Source: Allacma fusca
Lineage: Eukaryota > Arthropoda > Collembola > Symphypleona > Sminthuridae
Assembly (NCBI GenBank): GCA_947179485.1
Contig: OX359245.1
Span: 40,597,067 to 40,661,066, forward strand
Length of the DNA stretch: 64,000 nt
Direction: 5' to 3'
How positions within the stretch are numbered: position 1 is the first letter of the stretch; every line of letters begins with the position of its first letter. The position numbers and the translations under genes were made by a program. The notes under the pieces were generated by a model. That model made no database searches. It saw only the letters and a program-made list of their open reading frames with translations, and was not told where the DNA came from. This document shows positions 1 to 11,307 of the stretch, one piece after another.

Positions 1-626
1 AGAAAGTAACCATCATATCTTGTTTAAATAATTACGTGTGATATAATGAAACATCTATTTTGTACATAGTTTATGTTAACTGTAAGCCGACACTTGACAT
101 CCCAGAGAATGATATCATTGCATTACATTTGAGAATAAGGTTAATTGCATTGAGTGCAAAAAAGCGATTTATGGGGTGTGTGTTAGTTTTGAACAAGTAT
201 TGTTATTTATTGGTCCAATAATTATTTGACAGCTTTAGTAATTTTTGTATAAACACAGTCCGACGTCATTCACCCTACAATTATAGGGCTTACAAGCTTA
301 CATGATTGCAGATGCATGTATTGGCATATTCGGAAATTGCAAATAGTGTGAATTACCAGAAGAATTAGTACAACTAATTAAATTAGTATTGTCCTGCTAA
401 ATGTAAGCAATTCTCACGAATTATTTATTTGCTACCTATTTAATCCCATGGTTGTTTTACTTAATTTATTAAAATGTGAGTTTAATAGAAATTCCATCTG
501 CAGATGCTGCTTTGTTCAAAAACGCCCACCCACAAATGTGGTATAAATACACCTTGGATTCATTTAATTTTCATCCCATAATTCATTCTGAACTTATCCG
601 TCCTGAAACTCACGAAGGAAATCAAA
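1..626 (+). promoter_or_regulatory. Upstream region of class A gene 1 (half of a divergent intergenic region)
   Basis: Non-coding and AT-rich. It is identical to 4983-5608, which lies between a minus-strand class B gene and a plus-strand class A gene, so a class B partner is expected just left of the window. A TATA box (TATAAATA, 542-549) lies about 80 bp before the class A start codon. A 78-codon open frame beginning at 476 runs over the TATA box in another frame and is not a gene. Confidence 0.7.
542..549 (+). promoter_or_regulatory. TATA box of class A gene 1
   Basis: TATAAATA inside GTATAAATACACC, about 78 bp before the ATG. The same box precedes class A gene 2 (5524-5531) and gene 3 (10449-10456). 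A looser one (TATAAAAT, 27102-27109) precedes gene 4. Confidence 0.7.
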
Positions 627-1359
627 ATGGACGTCTCTTTTTTTATCTTGTTCGTGGCGGTAACTACAATCATTTCCGAGGCTACTTGCACAATTCCCAT
701 TCAACCCGGTGAAACTGACGGTGGGTAATTAAATTTAAAGGTACTTTTTGAGATTTTTGTTTTTAAGACAAAGTAATTAAATTAAGGTTGATTCTTTTCA
801 GTATTGGAAAGACTATCGTGTGCTCAAGTTCGATGTTCTGGGAGCCAAGTTTGCGAAATGGTGCCTGCGCCAAATGCTAGGTGCAATAAAACCTATCCTA
901 CTGTTTGCTACCCTAAGATACCAATCTGTAAGCCTCGTCCAGAAGGTATTTGTAAATGAATTCTAACGGAAATTTTTTACAAAGATTTAATAATATTTTA
1001 GACTTGTGTAACATATGAAACACTGTTTTCAGTGCTACCCATCTTCTGCGGATCAATTATTTGTCCACGGGGAACAGTTTGCAGAATGAGATCGTGTTTA
1101 AGCGTTAGATGCGTACCTCAGCCCATATGCGTTCGCAAGGGTCCACGTCCACGGGTAAGTTCCATTTGATTTGGTTTTATAATTTTGAGGACTTTTAAAC
1201 AAATATTTAGTAGATTAGATACATTCACTGGGTTTTATATGAAATATTTTCCTTCTGCAACAGCCGGTTCGGAAGGGTGGTATTTTGTCTACTACCAAGC
1301 CGACAGAAAGCGTAAAAACGATCCAGGCAACTACATCTGCGCCAATCGCCACAGCCTAA
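627..1359 (+). CDS. Secreted 12-cysteine two-domain peptide, class A gene 1
   Basis: Exons 627-720, 802-945, 1033-1154 and 1264-1359 give 151 residues with GT-AG introns in phases 1, 1 and 0. Exon 1 is a signal peptide (hydrophobic core FFILFVAVTTII, likely cleaved after SEATC or nearby). Exon 2 is a six-Cys domain, C-x4-C-x5-C-x9-C-x7-C-x6-C, starting SCAQVRC. Exon 3 is a second six-Cys domain, C-x4-C-x5-C-x4-C-x4-C-x5-C. Exon 4 is a Cys-free tail rich in Thr, Ala and Pro (TTKPTES, ATTSAPIATA) that could carry O-glycans. The spacing resembles small Cys-rich secreted proteins common in insects, but no named family can be assigned. The start codon is the first ATG after the TATA box that opens into a signal peptide. 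Function is unknown; a defence or extracellular role is only a guess. Confidence 0.85.
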
Positions 1360-2310
1360 TCAAGCGGATTATCGTGAAAGTATTTCTATAGAAAATGAAA
1401 TTAGCTTCTAATTACTTAAATGTGCTTGAAAATGATTAAAAAATTAGAATTACATGAAAAACACTGTATCTGGAATGAAACATCAAATTAAATACAATGA
1501 ATAAGATAGTAGTTGTACAAATTTCGATTGTTTTTTTATGTACAATCTCGATGCTTGAAAAGCAATCCATATTGCTTATTCAGTTTTCTAGAACACATTT
1601 AATTTTTTGGAACTATGGCAATATTCAACATAATTATTTCAACCTTTTCAAATTAATTGTTAACCCTACGTCTTTCGGATTATAAATAATTCCAGGGTTA
1701 AGATAAATATTTTACAATCTGAATGGGCTCACAACAGAGTTAATTACACTTCAGCTCAACGTTTAAACTTCAAACTTGGAGCATACGCATATAAAGTCCG
1801 TCATCATGAATATTGGATGCTAAATTGTACATGAAATTACTCAGTTAAAAAAAAAATTATTTGCTCTCAAAATCTGTTCAAACACTCTTTTGGAATTGAC
1901 ACTTGATAAAAGACATTAAATTGCAGCTTATCAGGAATCCGCTGGAAATTACCAATAAGCGGTTTCTATTATCTTGTTTGGGTAAAGTTGTGTACAATAA
2001 TGAATTTACATGTGTTTTGTCATTGGAAACCGTCCTTGTGGCTTACACATGCAAAGAATAATATCACTGTAATAATTCCGTGTAACTGATTGTATCGAGT
2101 AAATTATTTGAGGATCCATTCCCGCTTATTATTTGCTGTCAATATTAAATACAAATTAATTTAAGGCTACGGGTAATGGGCGAAGGCCGAAAAAACGTAC
2201 ATACATAAGTGCAAATATAAATTTTAATTAAAGCAGCTTCAAGAAATTCAACTTTAAATCAATCTATTCAGAACATGAAGGTACAGAATGATGCGAGTTT
2301 TTCACCAAAT
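1360..2310. other. Intergenic, no gene seen
   Basis: AT-rich sequence downstream of class A gene 1, repeated exactly at 6342-7292. A diverged version follows class A gene 3 (about 12,250-12,810). A 62-codon frame at 1497 is not kept in the diverged copy. Confidence 0.6.
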
Positions 2311-2319
2311 CCCACACAT

Positions 2320-3139
2320 TTGGGCTGCCCGCCCAAAATGCCCTTTAATTTTTAGCATTTTTATATGAGGGCAAGTGCAGCACAATTTAGCTTAATGGCA
2401 TAGGCATTTTTGACATTTTCATTCTACGACAATTGGGCATTTTGGGCAGAAGTGTGGAATAAAATAGCACAACTTGGCAGTCGACTTGAAAATGTCTTTG
2501 CAATTTCGAAAATGCCTTGCCTGGTATTTACATTGTTGTGGTTTTGGCTTATGTAACGACGCAAAATGAAATGCTAATAATTAAAATGATGATGGGCGAT
2601 CAGAGATATGTTTTCTGTTCACATTACAAACACATACAGTAATTTTTTGGCTACACAGGTGAACTAAAAAACATTACAGTATTTGAGTTAACTGCGTGAA
2701 GGTTGTTCATAGGTTTTTACTTAAGCCATTTATCCAGTAATTAGGGTCGATGATATTTTTATTCTGTATATCAATCACGCTATGATTGGAATTGATTTTC
2801 ATATGGGAGACCAATTATACCACCTCATGTCATTCAAATTAAATGGATTTGTCAATGTTTCTGCAATTAATATTAACTATTAAGCGAATAATCAGAAATT
2901 CACATATGTGACTTTACCTTCGCTGCGCTCCAGTACATTTGGAAATCATTTCTGAATCTAGAATACTGATCCGACTTCGGTGTCATAAAAGTGCCCAACT
3001 TGCCCTGAACAAAATTCCCAAAATCAGGGCAATTTCAAACGCTGCTCGCGTGTCCAAAATTCGGCACATGGGCAGGCATTTTGGGCATTTTCAGCTGGGT
3101 GGGCAAATACTGCAAGGCATTTTAAATCGGCATACCCTA
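2320..3139. mobile_element. Non-autonomous DNA transposon (820 bp)
   Basis: It is flanked by a direct repeat CCCACACAT (2311-2319 and 3140-3148). The diverged third copy of the host unit has CCCACACATATG near 12,813 with no such insertion, which supports a target-site duplication of 8 or 9 bp. The ends are imperfect inverted repeats around GGGC.TGCC.G and AAAATGCC. Internal GGGCATTTTGGGCA-like motifs recur near both ends. There is no transposase. The duplication length fits hAT (8 bp) or Mutator-like (9 bp) elements. Confidence 0.75.
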
Positions 3140-3148
3140 CCCACACAT

Positions 3149-3959
3149 GTGCTCACAAGCGGATAATTTTTATGATTGCACATATCTCTCTCAAAATAAT
3201 TATAATATTGTCATAATTAAGCCCTGAAGATGAACACTGTTTGAGTTCGAAAGCTTGGCAAATAAATTGATTCTAAGCAATATCCACGTATTCCAATTAT
3301 TTCAACATGGTTGATATTATATAATATTGTTGATTTTATGTGACTAATTGGTTATAAACAGGTAGGTGTCATCCAAGTAGCAAAGACCTTGTACAGATAA
3401 GTATGAGACAACCTTCAACATATTTTCGACGCACAATCCTTCCGGCCTTATGTAATTTAAGCTTTTTTGTTGAACAAAATCTAAGCTCTACGATTCATCA
3501 AAAGATACAGAATCTGATTGATTTTCGTACATCATTGACAGATTCACTTTTGGGCGCTTCTGTCCTGGAATACACAGGTAGTTCTGAAATCAGTCTGGTC
3601 ATTTCGTACGGGGTTACAGTAAAAATGTGATAAAAATATTACGGTAATTTTTTCCAGCAATTCAATTAATTCGAGAGAAATTTTATTTATTATTGTTATT
3701 ATTATTGATTATTGTTATTAGCAATTTGGAACAACAGTTAGATAAAATAACAAAAATGTGTACAAAAGATTTTTACAGTGCAATAAAAATATCCTAGTTC
3801 ATGTCTACATTATAGTAAATGATTGTTAATGGTGTAAATGGCATGTTAATATTCTATATTTTTAGGCTTCCGTTGGATGTGCAAAATGCTTTTTCAAAAA
3901 TGCCAAATCGTTATTTGGAGAGTGATCCAATGTAATATATGAAGGCAGAGTGGAGACAT
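3149..3959. other. Intergenic, conserved non-coding between unit copies
   Basis: Identical to 8131-8941. Parts (3150-3650) resemble 14,706-15,290 and the stretch before the class B 3' end resembles 17,324-17,580 in reverse. A 75-codon frame at 3403 is broken in the diverged copy, so it is not called a gene. Class B 3' UTR sequence probably occupies the last 250 bp. Confidence 0.55.
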
Positions 3960-4688
3960 CTAAACACGCCTGGTACCATTTACTGGCTGCAAAATGAACA
4001 TTCATTCATTTAACAGTAATTTAGAATACATGATAGAATATTTCTCAGTGAAATTGTTGTTGTATCTTACCTTTGTCAAAGCTGAAGCAAGTTTGCACGT
4101 GGAAGTTCGCACGACGAAGTGATGTTTCCTGATAATTCTTCGTCGAGGCAAAATGCAGGTGTACCCATCCAAACACAAAACTCTGGAACAAGGACCTGTG
4201 ACATTCTGTGGCAATCCTACGGAACAAAATACGGGTAACAATTATCACAAATGTCGACGCATTCACTATATAATAGTACAATCAACACCAGGGAACGGTA
4301 CTAAACGTTCTTTTTAACACATCCCAATGTCGCGAAATTAATTACCTGAGGACTTGATGCAAGTTGGTCGAAACTGGATTCGTGATGTGGAATTAGTACC
4401 TATTTGTTGTCGTACACATACCTCATCGCTGGAGTTACAACGTTTCCCGCCACACAAACGGGGACCGATCCATGGCCCTTAAAATTTAATGGTAAAATTA
4501 AAATTAGCTGAAATCTAACCGGAAGGTGAAGATCATTTTAAGATAATCTTTAAACTTTCTAAAGAATATACATGAAAATTGAAAATCACAATTGAAAACT
4601 TACTTTTTGCGAGTGTATCAGATGGGGTGATCGCAATCACAAAAATTGCTACAAAGATGGCGCAAACAATAAAATTGGAAAATTGCAT
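3960..4688 (-). CDS. Secreted 8-cysteine two-domain peptide, class B gene 1
   Basis: Minus-strand exons 4604-4688, 4346-4477, 4071-4216 and 3960-3986 give 129 residues, intron phases 1, 1, 0. Exon 1 is a signal peptide (MQFSNFIVCAIFVAIF..., ending TLAK). Exon 2 is a four-Cys domain, C-x4-C-x6-C-x18-C (LCGGKRC...EVCVRQQ). Exon 3 is a second four-Cys domain, C-x4-C-x5-C-x19-C (PCSRVLC, YTCILPRRR). The tail is PVNGTRRV. N-glycosylation sequons are NST in domain 1, NVT in domain 2 and NGT in the tail. Domain 2 has a very basic stretch (PRRR). The exon layout matches class A, so the classes are paralogous. Function is unknown. Confidence 0.87.
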
Positions 4689-5608
4689 TTTAGCTCAAAT
4701 CACAAAACTTTGACAAAGTTAAATCTTTTTATGTCCAAATTGATTTGTTGTGAATCCTTTTTTGACTCCAATGACCAAAAAAATGAGTTGAGCCCCTTTT
4801 ATACTCATTTTCGCTTATGATACAATTAAATCATTTTACTTATCTGTGTGCTATTTGTTGATGATTTATTACAGTATTTCGCATTTAGAACGTTTCCGCA
4901 TGTATGCATTAGCTTGTTGTCTGATCTTAAATTAAATGCTCAATTTGAAGAATTGAGAAATGCCTTATCAGCAATAGATTCCAGAAAGTAACCATCATAT
5001 CTTGTTTAAATAATTACGTGTGATATAATGAAACATCTATTTTGTACATAGTTTATGTTAACTGTAAGCCGACACTTGACATCCCAGAGAATGATATCAT
5101 TGCATTACATTTGAGAATAAGGTTAATTGCATTGAGTGCAAAAAAGCGATTTATGGGGTGTGTGTTAGTTTTGAACAAGTATTGTTATTTATTGGTCCAA
5201 TAATTATTTGACAGCTTTAGTAATTTTTGTATAAACACAGTCCGACGTCATTCACCCTACAATTATAGGGCTTACAAGCTTACATGATTGCAGATGCATG
5301 TATTGGCATATTCGGAAATTGCAAATAGTGTGAATTACCAGAAGAATTAGTACAACTAATTAAATTAGTATTGTCCTGCTAAATGTAAGCAATTCTCACG
5401 AATTATTTATTTGCTACCTATTTAATCCCATGGTTGTTTTACTTAATTTATTAAAATGTGAGTTTAATAGAAATTCCATCTGCAGATGCTGCTTTGTTCA
5501 AAAACGCCCACCCACAAATGTGGTATAAATACACCTTGGATTCATTTAATTTTCATCCCATAATTCATTCTGAACTTATCCGTCCTGAAACTCACGAAGG
5601 AAATCAAA
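4689..5608. promoter_or_regulatory. Divergent promoter region between class B gene 1 and class A gene 2
   Basis: About 0.92 kb between two start codons facing away from each other. A TATA box for class B (GTATAAAAG on the minus strand, 4796-4804) and one for class A (5524-5531) lie near the two ends. A related region of 0.87 kb separates class B gene 2 and class A gene 3, which suggests the pair is kept as a unit and perhaps co-regulated. Confidence 0.65.
4796..4804 (-). promoter_or_regulatory. TATA box of class B gene 1
   Basis: GTATAAAAG on the minus strand, followed by GGGCTCAACTC, about 108 bp before the ATG. The same arrangement precedes class B gene 2 (9774-9782), gene 3 (16469-16477) and gene 4 (20958-20966). 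Confidence 0.7.
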
Positions 5609-6341
5609 ATGGACGTCTCTTTTTTTATCTTGTTCGTGGCGGTAACTACAATCATTTCCGAGGCTACTTGCACAATTCCCATTCAACCCGGTGAAACTGA
5701 CGGTGGGTAATTAAATTTAAAGGTACTTTTTGAGATTTTTGTTTTTAAGACAAAGTAATTAAATTAAGGTTGATTCTTTTCAGTATTGGAAAGACTATCG
5801 TGTGCTCAAGTTCGATGTTCTGGGAGCCAAGTTTGCGAAATGGTGCCTGCGCCAAATGCTAGGTGCAATAAAACCTATCCTACTGTTTGCTACCCTAAGA
5901 TACCAATCTGTAAGCCTCGTCCAGAAGGTATTTGTAAATGAATTCTAACGGAAATTTTTTACAAAGATTTAATAATATTTTAGACTTGTGTAACATATGA
6001 AACACTGTTTTCAGTGCTACCCATCTTCTGCGGATCAATTATTTGTCCACGGGGAACAGTTTGCAGAATGAGATCGTGTTTAAGCGTTAGATGCGTACCT
6101 CAGCCCATATGCGTTCGCAAGGGTCCACGTCCACGGGTAAGTTCCATTTGATTTGGTTTTATAATTTTGAGGACTTTTAAACAAATATTTAGTAGATTAG
6201 ATACATTCACTGGGTTTTATATGAAATATTTTCCTTCTGCAACAGCCGGTTCGGAAGGGTGGTATTTTGTCTACTACCAAGCCGACAGAAAGCGTAAAAA
6301 CGATCCAGGCAACTACATCTGCGCCAATCGCCACAGCCTAA
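5609..6341 (+). CDS. Secreted 12-cysteine peptide, class A gene 2
   Basis: Identical to class A gene 1 in exons and introns. Exons are 5609-5702, 5784-5927, 6015-6136 and 6246-6341, encoding 151 residues: signal peptide, two six-Cys domains, Thr-rich tail. It is divergently paired with class B gene 1. Confidence 0.85.
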
Positions 6342-7301
6342 TCAAGCGGATTATCGTGAAAGTATTTCTATAGAAAATGAAATTAGCTTCTAATTACTTA
6401 AATGTGCTTGAAAATGATTAAAAAATTAGAATTACATGAAAAACACTGTATCTGGAATGAAACATCAAATTAAATACAATGAATAAGATAGTAGTTGTAC
6501 AAATTTCGATTGTTTTTTTATGTACAATCTCGATGCTTGAAAAGCAATCCATATTGCTTATTCAGTTTTCTAGAACACATTTAATTTTTTGGAACTATGG
6601 CAATATTCAACATAATTATTTCAACCTTTTCAAATTAATTGTTAACCCTACGTCTTTCGGATTATAAATAATTCCAGGGTTAAGATAAATATTTTACAAT
6701 CTGAATGGGCTCACAACAGAGTTAATTACACTTCAGCTCAACGTTTAAACTTCAAACTTGGAGCATACGCATATAAAGTCCGTCATCATGAATATTGGAT
6801 GCTAAATTGTACATGAAATTACTCAGTTAAAAAAAAAATTATTTGCTCTCAAAATCTGTTCAAACACTCTTTTGGAATTGACACTTGATAAAAGACATTA
6901 AATTGCAGCTTATCAGGAATCCGCTGGAAATTACCAATAAGCGGTTTCTATTATCTTGTTTGGGTAAAGTTGTGTACAATAATGAATTTACATGTGTTTT
7001 GTCATTGGAAACCGTCCTTGTGGCTTACACATGCAAAGAATAATATCACTGTAATAATTCCGTGTAACTGATTGTATCGAGTAAATTATTTGAGGATCCA
7101 TTCCCGCTTATTATTTGCTGTCAATATTAAATACAAATTAATTTAAGGCTACGGGTAATGGGCGAAGGCCGAAAAAACGTACATACATAAGTGCAAATAT
7201 AAATTTTAATTAAAGCAGCTTCAAGAAATTCAACTTTAAATCAATCTATTCAGAACATGAAGGTACAGAATGATGCGAGTTTTTCACCAAATCCCACACA
7301 T

Positions 7302-8121
7302 TTGGGCTGCCCGCCCAAAATGCCCTTTAATTTTTAGCATTTTTATATGAGGGCAAGTGCAGCACAATTTAGCTTAATGGCATAGGCATTTTTGACATTT
7401 TCATTCTACGACAATTGGGCATTTTGGGCAGAAGTGTGGAATAAAATAGCACAACTTGGCAGTCGACTTGAAAATGTCTTTGCAATTTCGAAAATGCCTT
7501 GCCTGGTATTTACATTGTTGTGGTTTTGGCTTATGTAACGACGCAAAATGAAATGCTAATAATTAAAATGATGATGGGCGATCAGAGATATGTTTTCTGT
7601 TCACATTACAAACACATACAGTAATTTTTTGGCTACACAGGTGAACTAAAAAACATTACAGTATTTGAGTTAACTGCGTGAAGGTTGTTCATAGGTTTTT
7701 ACTTAAGCCATTTATCCAGTAATTAGGGTCGATGATATTTTTATTCTGTATATCAATCACGCTATGATTGGAATTGATTTTCATATGGGAGACCAATTAT
7801 ACCACCTCATGTCATTCAAATTAAATGGATTTGTCAATGTTTCTGCAATTAATATTAACTATTAAGCGAATAATCAGAAATTCACATATGTGACTTTACC
7901 TTCGCTGCGCTCCAGTACATTTGGAAATCATTTCTGAATCTAGAATACTGATCCGACTTCGGTGTCATAAAAGTGCCCAACTTGCCCTGAACAAAATTCC
8001 CAAAATCAGGGCAATTTCAAACGCTGCTCGCGTGTCCAAAATTCGGCACATGGGCAGGCATTTTGGGCATTTTCAGCTGGGTGGGCAAATACTGCAAGGC
8101 ATTTTAAATCGGCATACCCTA
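7302..8121. mobile_element. Second copy of the 820-bp DNA transposon
   Basis: Exact duplicate of 2320-3139, with flanking CCCACACAT at 7293-7301 and 8122-8130. It was duplicated with the host unit rather than inserted independently. Confidence 0.75.
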
Positions 8122-8941
8122 CCCACACATGTGCTCACAAGCGGATAATTTTTATGATTGCACATATCTCTCTCAAAATAATTATAATATTGTCATAATT
8201 AAGCCCTGAAGATGAACACTGTTTGAGTTCGAAAGCTTGGCAAATAAATTGATTCTAAGCAATATCCACGTATTCCAATTATTTCAACATGGTTGATATT
8301 ATATAATATTGTTGATTTTATGTGACTAATTGGTTATAAACAGGTAGGTGTCATCCAAGTAGCAAAGACCTTGTACAGATAAGTATGAGACAACCTTCAA
8401 CATATTTTCGACGCACAATCCTTCCGGCCTTATGTAATTTAAGCTTTTTTGTTGAACAAAATCTAAGCTCTACGATTCATCAAAAGATACAGAATCTGAT
8501 TGATTTTCGTACATCATTGACAGATTCACTTTTGGGCGCTTCTGTCCTGGAATACACAGGTAGTTCTGAAATCAGTCTGGTCATTTCGTACGGGGTTACA
8601 GTAAAAATGTGATAAAAATATTACGGTAATTTTTTCCAGCAATTCAATTAATTCGAGAGAAATTTTATTTATTATTGTTATTATTATTGATTATTGTTAT
8701 TAGCAATTTGGAACAACAGTTAGATAAAATAACAAAAATGTGTACAAAAGATTTTTACAGTGCAATAAAAATATCCTAGTTCATGTCTACATTATAGTAA
8801 ATGATTGTTAATGGTGTAAATGGCATGTTAATATTCTATATTTTTAGGCTTCCGTTGGATGTGCAAAATGCTTTTTCAAAAATGCCAAATCGTTATTTGG
8901 AGAGTGATCCAATGTAATATATGAAGGCAGAGTGGAGACAT

Positions 8942-9668
8942 CTAAACACGCCTGGTACCATTTACTGGCTGCAAAATGAACATTCATTCATTTAACAGTA
9001 ATTTAGAATACATGATAGAATATTTGTGAGTGGAATTGTTGTTGTATCTGACCTTTGTCAAAGCTGAAGCAAGTTTGCACGTGGCGAAGCGACGAATCCT
9101 GAAAAATCTTCGTCGAGGCAAAATGCAGGTGTGTCCATCCAAACACAAAACTCTGGAACAAGGACCCGTTACATTCTGTGGCAATCCTAAGGAACAACAT
9201 AAGAGTAACAAGTAACAATGATCACAAATGTCGACGCATTCACTATATAATAATACAATCAACACCAGGGAACGGTACTAAACGTTGCATTTTAACACAT
9301 CCCAATGTTGCGAAATTAATTACCTGAGGACTTGATGCAAGTTGGTCGAAACTGGATTCGTGATGTGGAATTAGTACCTATTTGTTGTCGTACACATACC
9401 TCATCGCTGGAGTTACAACGTTTCCCGCCACACAAACGGGGACCGATCCATGGCCCTTAAAATTTAATGGTAAAATTAAAATTAGCTGAAATTTAACCGG
9501 AAGGTGAAGATAATTTGAAGATAATCTTTAAGCTTCCTAAAGAATATACATAGAAATTACAAACAAGAGACTAGAAAACTTACTTTTTGCGAGTGTATCA
9601 GATGGGGTGATCGCAATCACAAAAATTGCTACAAAGATGGCGCAAACAATAAAATTGGAAAATTGCAT
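8942..9668 (-). CDS. Secreted 8-cysteine peptide, class B gene 2
   Basis: Minus-strand exons 9584-9668, 9324-9455, 9053-9186 and 8942-8968. Exon 4 and part of intron 3 are identical to gene 1, whereas exon 3 is 12 nt shorter and differs in sequence (RRRFFRIRRFATC), so the second domain reads C-x4-C-x5-C-x15-C. Signal peptide and domain 1 are essentially those of gene 1. The length is 125 residues. The donor of intron 3 is GTCAGA. The switch from identical to diverged sequence inside this gene marks a crossover or conversion edge. Confidence 0.85.
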
Positions 9669-10533
9669 TTTGACTCAAATCTCAAAGCTTTGGCAAAGTT
9701 AAATCTTTTTATGTCCAAATTGATTTGTTGTGAATACTTTTCTGACTCTGATGAAGGGATAGAGCTGAGCCACTTTTTATACCTATTTTTGGTTATGTCA
9801 CAATTAAACCATTTTGCTTCTGTGTGCGACTTTTTGTTGGTTTTTGATTTATCGTGTGTAATGTTTCCGCCTATTGTACGCATTAGCTTGTAATTTGATT
9901 TTGAGTTAAATGGTGAATTCGAAGAATTAAGAAATAACTTATCAGCAGCATATCTTGTTTAAATAATTACGTTTGATATAATGCTGTGTCTATTTACATA
10001 GTTCGTGTTAATTGTAAGCCGTCACTTAACGTTCATGGAATGATTGCGCTGCATTACAGTTCAGGATTAACTTGTATGTGTGTTGTTACAGATTTAATGG
10101 TCCATTGTTAATTTGTCCCAATAGCGTTATTTATTCGTCCAACAGCTTTTATAATATTTGTATAAACAATCCGACGTAATTTAGGCTACAATTACAGAGT
10201 TTCCGTTTACATGATTGTTGATGCATGTATTAGGGAATTCAATAAATTGTAAGCAGTGCTAATTCCCTAAATAATTAGTTGGACAAATTAAAGCAATGTC
10301 CTGCTAAATATTATTTCTCTCGAATCATTTAATTGCTACCTATTTAATCCCATGGTTATTCTGCGTAAAATACTGAAATTTATGCTTAATATGAATTCCA
10401 TGTACAGGTGTTGCATTGTTGAAAAACGCCCCCCCCCCACAACTGTGGTATAAATACACCCTGGATTCATTTAATTGCTATCGCATAATTCATTCTGAAC
10501 TTATCCGTCCTGAAACTCACGAAGGAAATCAAA
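9669..10533. promoter_or_regulatory. Divergent promoter region between class B gene 2 and class A gene 3
   Basis: Homologous to 4689-5608 but clearly diverged. TATA boxes lie at 9774-9782 (minus) and 10449-10456 (plus). A C-rich run occurs at about 10,428-10,439. Confidence 0.65.
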
Positions 10534-11307
10534 ATGCACGTCTCTTTTTTTATCTTGTTCGTGGCGGTAACTACAATCATTTCCGAGGCTACTTGCACAA
10601 TTTCCATTCAACCCGGTAAAGCTGACGGTGGGTAAAAATATAGATTTTCGATTGTATTGTCCATGAATTAAATTTAAATATATTTTTTGAGACTGCTGCT
10701 TTAAGATAATAATTAAATTACGGTTGATTCATTTTAGAATTGGGAAAACGAACATGTGCTCAAGTTCGATGTTCTGGGGGCCAAGTTTGCCGGATGGAGC
10801 CTGCGCCAAATGCTGTATGTACAGATTACAGTTCTTATAAAAATTTTTGCTACCCTCTGAGACCAGTTTGTAAGCCTCGTCGACAAGGTATTTGCAAATG
10901 AATTTTAACCGAAATGTTTTGCGGAGATTTAATAATATTTTAGACTTGAGCAACATATGTAATACTGATTTCAGTGCTGCGCATCTTATGCGGATCCGTT
11001 AGGTGTCCACAGGGGACAGTTTGCAGAATGAGATCGTGTTTAAGCGTCAGATGCGTACCTCAGCCCATATGCGTTCGCAAGGGTCCACGACCACGGGTAA
11101 GTTCCATTTGATTTAGTTTTAGAATTTTGAGGACTTTTAAGCAAATATTTAGTACATTAGATGCATTTACTGGGTTTTATATGAAATATTTTCCTTCTGC
11201 AACAGCCGGTTCGGAAGGGTGGTATTTTGTCTACTACCAAGCCGACAGAGAGCGTGAAAACGATCCAGGCAACTACATCTGCGCCAATCGCCACAGCCCC
11301 GGCCTAA
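10534..11307 (+). CDS. Secreted 12-cysteine peptide, class A gene 3
   Basis: Exons 10534-10627, 10738-10887, 10975-11096 and 11206-11307 give 155 residues, phases 1, 1, 0. The signal peptide differs from gene 1 by one residue near the start (MHVSFF). Domain 1 is more diverged and two residues longer (TCAQVRC...VCRMEPAPNAVC). Domain 2 is nearly identical, and the tail is two residues longer (IATAPA). Domain 2 and the tail are much better conserved than domain 1, which may reflect selection or partial conversion. Confidence 0.85.

Larger units (their letters stand above)
1..4049. repeat. Tandem duplication, copy 1 (period 4982 bp)
   Basis: Identical by eye to 4983-9031. It contains class A gene 1, one DNA transposon and the last exon of class B gene 1. 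Identity ends in the third intron of the class B genes; beyond it (4050-4982 against 9032-9955) the copies are homologous but diverged. The window starts inside the repeat, so the left boundary is not seen. Confidence 0.95.
4983..9031. repeat. Tandem duplication, copy 2
   Basis: Exact repeat of 1-4049 at a spacing of 4982 bp. It carries class A gene 2, a second copy of the 820-bp transposon and exon 4 of class B gene 2. Zero visible divergence means a very recent event, ongoing homogenisation, or an assembly error. Confidence 0.95.

Noticed and set aside
476-712. 78-codon frame upstream of class A genes (also at 5458)
   Set aside because: It overlaps the TATA box and the true first exon in another frame. 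The signal-peptide frame from 627 is the coding one.
10416-10619. 67-codon frame after the C-rich run before class A gene 3
   Set aside because: Same out-of-frame shadow as at 476. It spans the TATA box and is out of frame with the signal peptide.
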